From: JAUWQU01 sp964605095
Lineage (GTDB): Bacteria; Planctomycetota; Phycisphaerae; SM23-33
DNA: 14,640 nt
Direction: 5' to 3'
Assembly (NCBI GenBank): GCA_964605095.1
Contig: CAZSBS010000114.1
Span: forward strand, 1-14,640
The notes beneath the pieces are model-generated. The model was not told the DNA's origin, ran no database searches, and worked only from the letters and a program-made list of their open reading frames with translations. A program made the translations under genes and the position numbers. Of the stretch, positions 14,053 through 14,640 are shown one piece after another (positions within the stretch are counted from its first letter, which is position 1; the number at the start of each line of letters is the position of its first letter).

Positions 14053-14400
14053 GAGGCGCCGGGGATCGAACCCGGGTCCCGTGACGTTTCAATGCCGGCC
14101 TCTACGTGCGTAGTCGCTTTTTTGTTTCTCGCCGATCGGGCCCGAAGCGACGCGGTCCGTCACAGCCAGGATGACCGGGTGTCCCGACGGCGTAACCATC
14201 CCACTCGCCGCCGGCAAGCCCGCTGTTTTTCGCCGTGCAAACCTCGCGGGCAAGACCCACACGGCGGGCTGTCTAATTAGGCAGCCATTGCCAGATTCTG
14301 ATTGGCATGTAACATTGTTCCAGGTGTTTTACCAGGCCTCCTGGAAACCTGGGCACGCCACCGACACCTCAACTCGTCCGGTCGAATCCAATTCGCCCCC
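14051..14400 (-). ncRNA. ssrA: tmRNA (ssrA)
   Basis: Reverse strand, about 350 nt. The 5' end is GGGGGCGAATTGGATTCGAC (from 14400 downward), the usual tmRNA start. The 3' end is the tRNA-like T arm CCGGGTTCGATCCCCGG followed by CGCCTCCA at 14051. The 5' GGGGGCG pairs with CGCCTCC to form the acceptor stem, with one G-U. CCA is not encoded. The tag frame is GCC AAT CAG AAT CTG GCA ATG GCT GCC TAA (14306 down to 14277), giving ANQNLAMAA, with a second stop TAG right behind it. Downstream GC-rich pairs (CGCCGTG with CACGGCG) look like pseudoknots. It rescues stalled ribosomes with SmpB and tags proteins for proteolysis; the AMAA ending is close to the usual ALAA signal. Confidence 0.97.
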
Positions 14401-14453
14401 GAACAAGCGCGATGCCATAAGCAACATCGGCATATTCTCACGTTCAGTCGTTT

Positions 14454-14482
14454 ATTATAAACCCCCGATCGGGCTAATGCAA
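14454..14482 (-). promoter_or_regulatory. Sigma-70 type promoter of ssrA
   Basis: On the reverse strand: -35 TTGCAT (14482-14477), 17-base spacer, -10 TATAAT (14459-14454). Transcription would start near 14447, leaving a leader of about 47 bases before the mature tmRNA 5' end at 14400, to be cut by RNase P. Confidence 0.8.
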
Positions 14483-14525
14483 AATCATTCCCGCCAATCA
14501 ATCAAAGATCGATCGTCAAAGCCTC

Positions 14526-14552
14526 TTGACCCGCCGGCCGATAAGGTATAAA
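14526..14552 (+). promoter_or_regulatory. Likely promoter of tRNA-Ser
   Basis: TTGACC (14526-14531), 15-base spacer, TATAAA (14547-14552), about 24 bases before the tRNA. The spacer is short, so the exact -35 box is unsure. It faces away from the ssrA promoter. Confidence 0.5.
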
Positions 14553-14575
14553 GTTGCTAGTCCGTCGCGAAGCAC

Positions 14576-14640
14576 GGAGAGGTGGCAGAGCGGCTGAATG
14601 CGCCGGTTTGCTAAACCGGTCTACGCCGAAAGGTGTAGCG
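14576..14640 (+). tRNA. tRNA-Ser(GCT), 5' part
   Basis: GGAGAGGTGGCAGAGCGGCT begins the acceptor stem and D arm. The anticodon arm CCGGT-TTGCTAA-ACCGG carries anticodon GCT, reading AGC/AGU. A long variable arm begins (TACGCCGAAAGGTGTAG), as expected for tRNA-Ser. The T arm and 3' end fall outside the window. Confidence 0.93.

Noticed and set aside
13612..14280. Forward open frame of 222 codons across the GIY-YIG gene and tmRNA
   Set aside because: It is antisense to a clear GIY-YIG domain and to a structured RNA; chance open frame.
1..14640. CRISPR array, riboswitch, intact insertion sequence, rRNA
   Set aside because: I found no regularly spaced repeats, no known aptamer consensus, no transposase with terminal inverted repeats and no rRNA segments.

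Overview
The window is GC-rich for most of its length and reads like an anaerobic, hydrogen-metabolising bacterium. Several accessory pieces (a DUF3150-like gene, a gpT-type capsid fragment, a small secreted RHS protein, AAATG-rich intergenic text) resemble what I have seen in Planctomycetota such as Phycisphaerae. That placement is an inference from gene style; no marker gene for taxonomy is present.

Region 1 (1-7872) is a compact plus-strand operon for a group 4 energy-converting [NiFe] hydrogenase joined to a complete Mrp-type cation/proton antiporter. The order is hydrogenase large subunit (3' part only), MrpA N-terminal module, MrpA C-terminal module (MbhD+MbhE-like), MrpB, MrpC, MrpD, MrpE, MrpF, MrpG, a HycF/MbhN-type polyferredoxin, then a HycI-type maturation protease. 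Most genes overlap by 4 to 23 bases or are only 1 to 7 bases apart. The small subunit, the NuoH-like anchor and the 30 kDa subunit are missing and would be expected upstream. Inferred working model: reduced ferredoxin passes electrons through the polyferredoxin to the NiFe site to make H2 (or the reverse), and the membrane arm turns the energy released into a Na+ or H+ gradient.

Region 2 (7894-9303) encodes a membrane histidine kinase with a RegB-like N-terminus right after the protease. It is a candidate redox sensor for the operon.

Region 3 (9304-11300) is a scrapyard: a HEAT-repeat fragment, a reverse-strand phage major capsid (gpT) C-terminal fragment, a recombinase-associated helix-turn-helix ORF, and a weak ORF whose reading frame appears to break at a run of seven Gs.

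Region 4 (11310-12734) has lower GC. It holds a secreted mini-RHS protein with a Cys-rich C-terminal domain that may be a permuted papain-like (NlpC/P60/LRAT-type) enzyme, a small putative lipoprotein, and a clear terminator.

Region 5 (12847-14050) contains a broken DUF3150-like gene and a reverse-strand GIY-YIG gene. Region 6 (14051-14640) contains tmRNA (ssrA, reverse) with a near-consensus promoter and the start of a tRNA-Ser(GCT). Mobile-element debris therefore lies on the 3' side of ssrA, a classic integration site.
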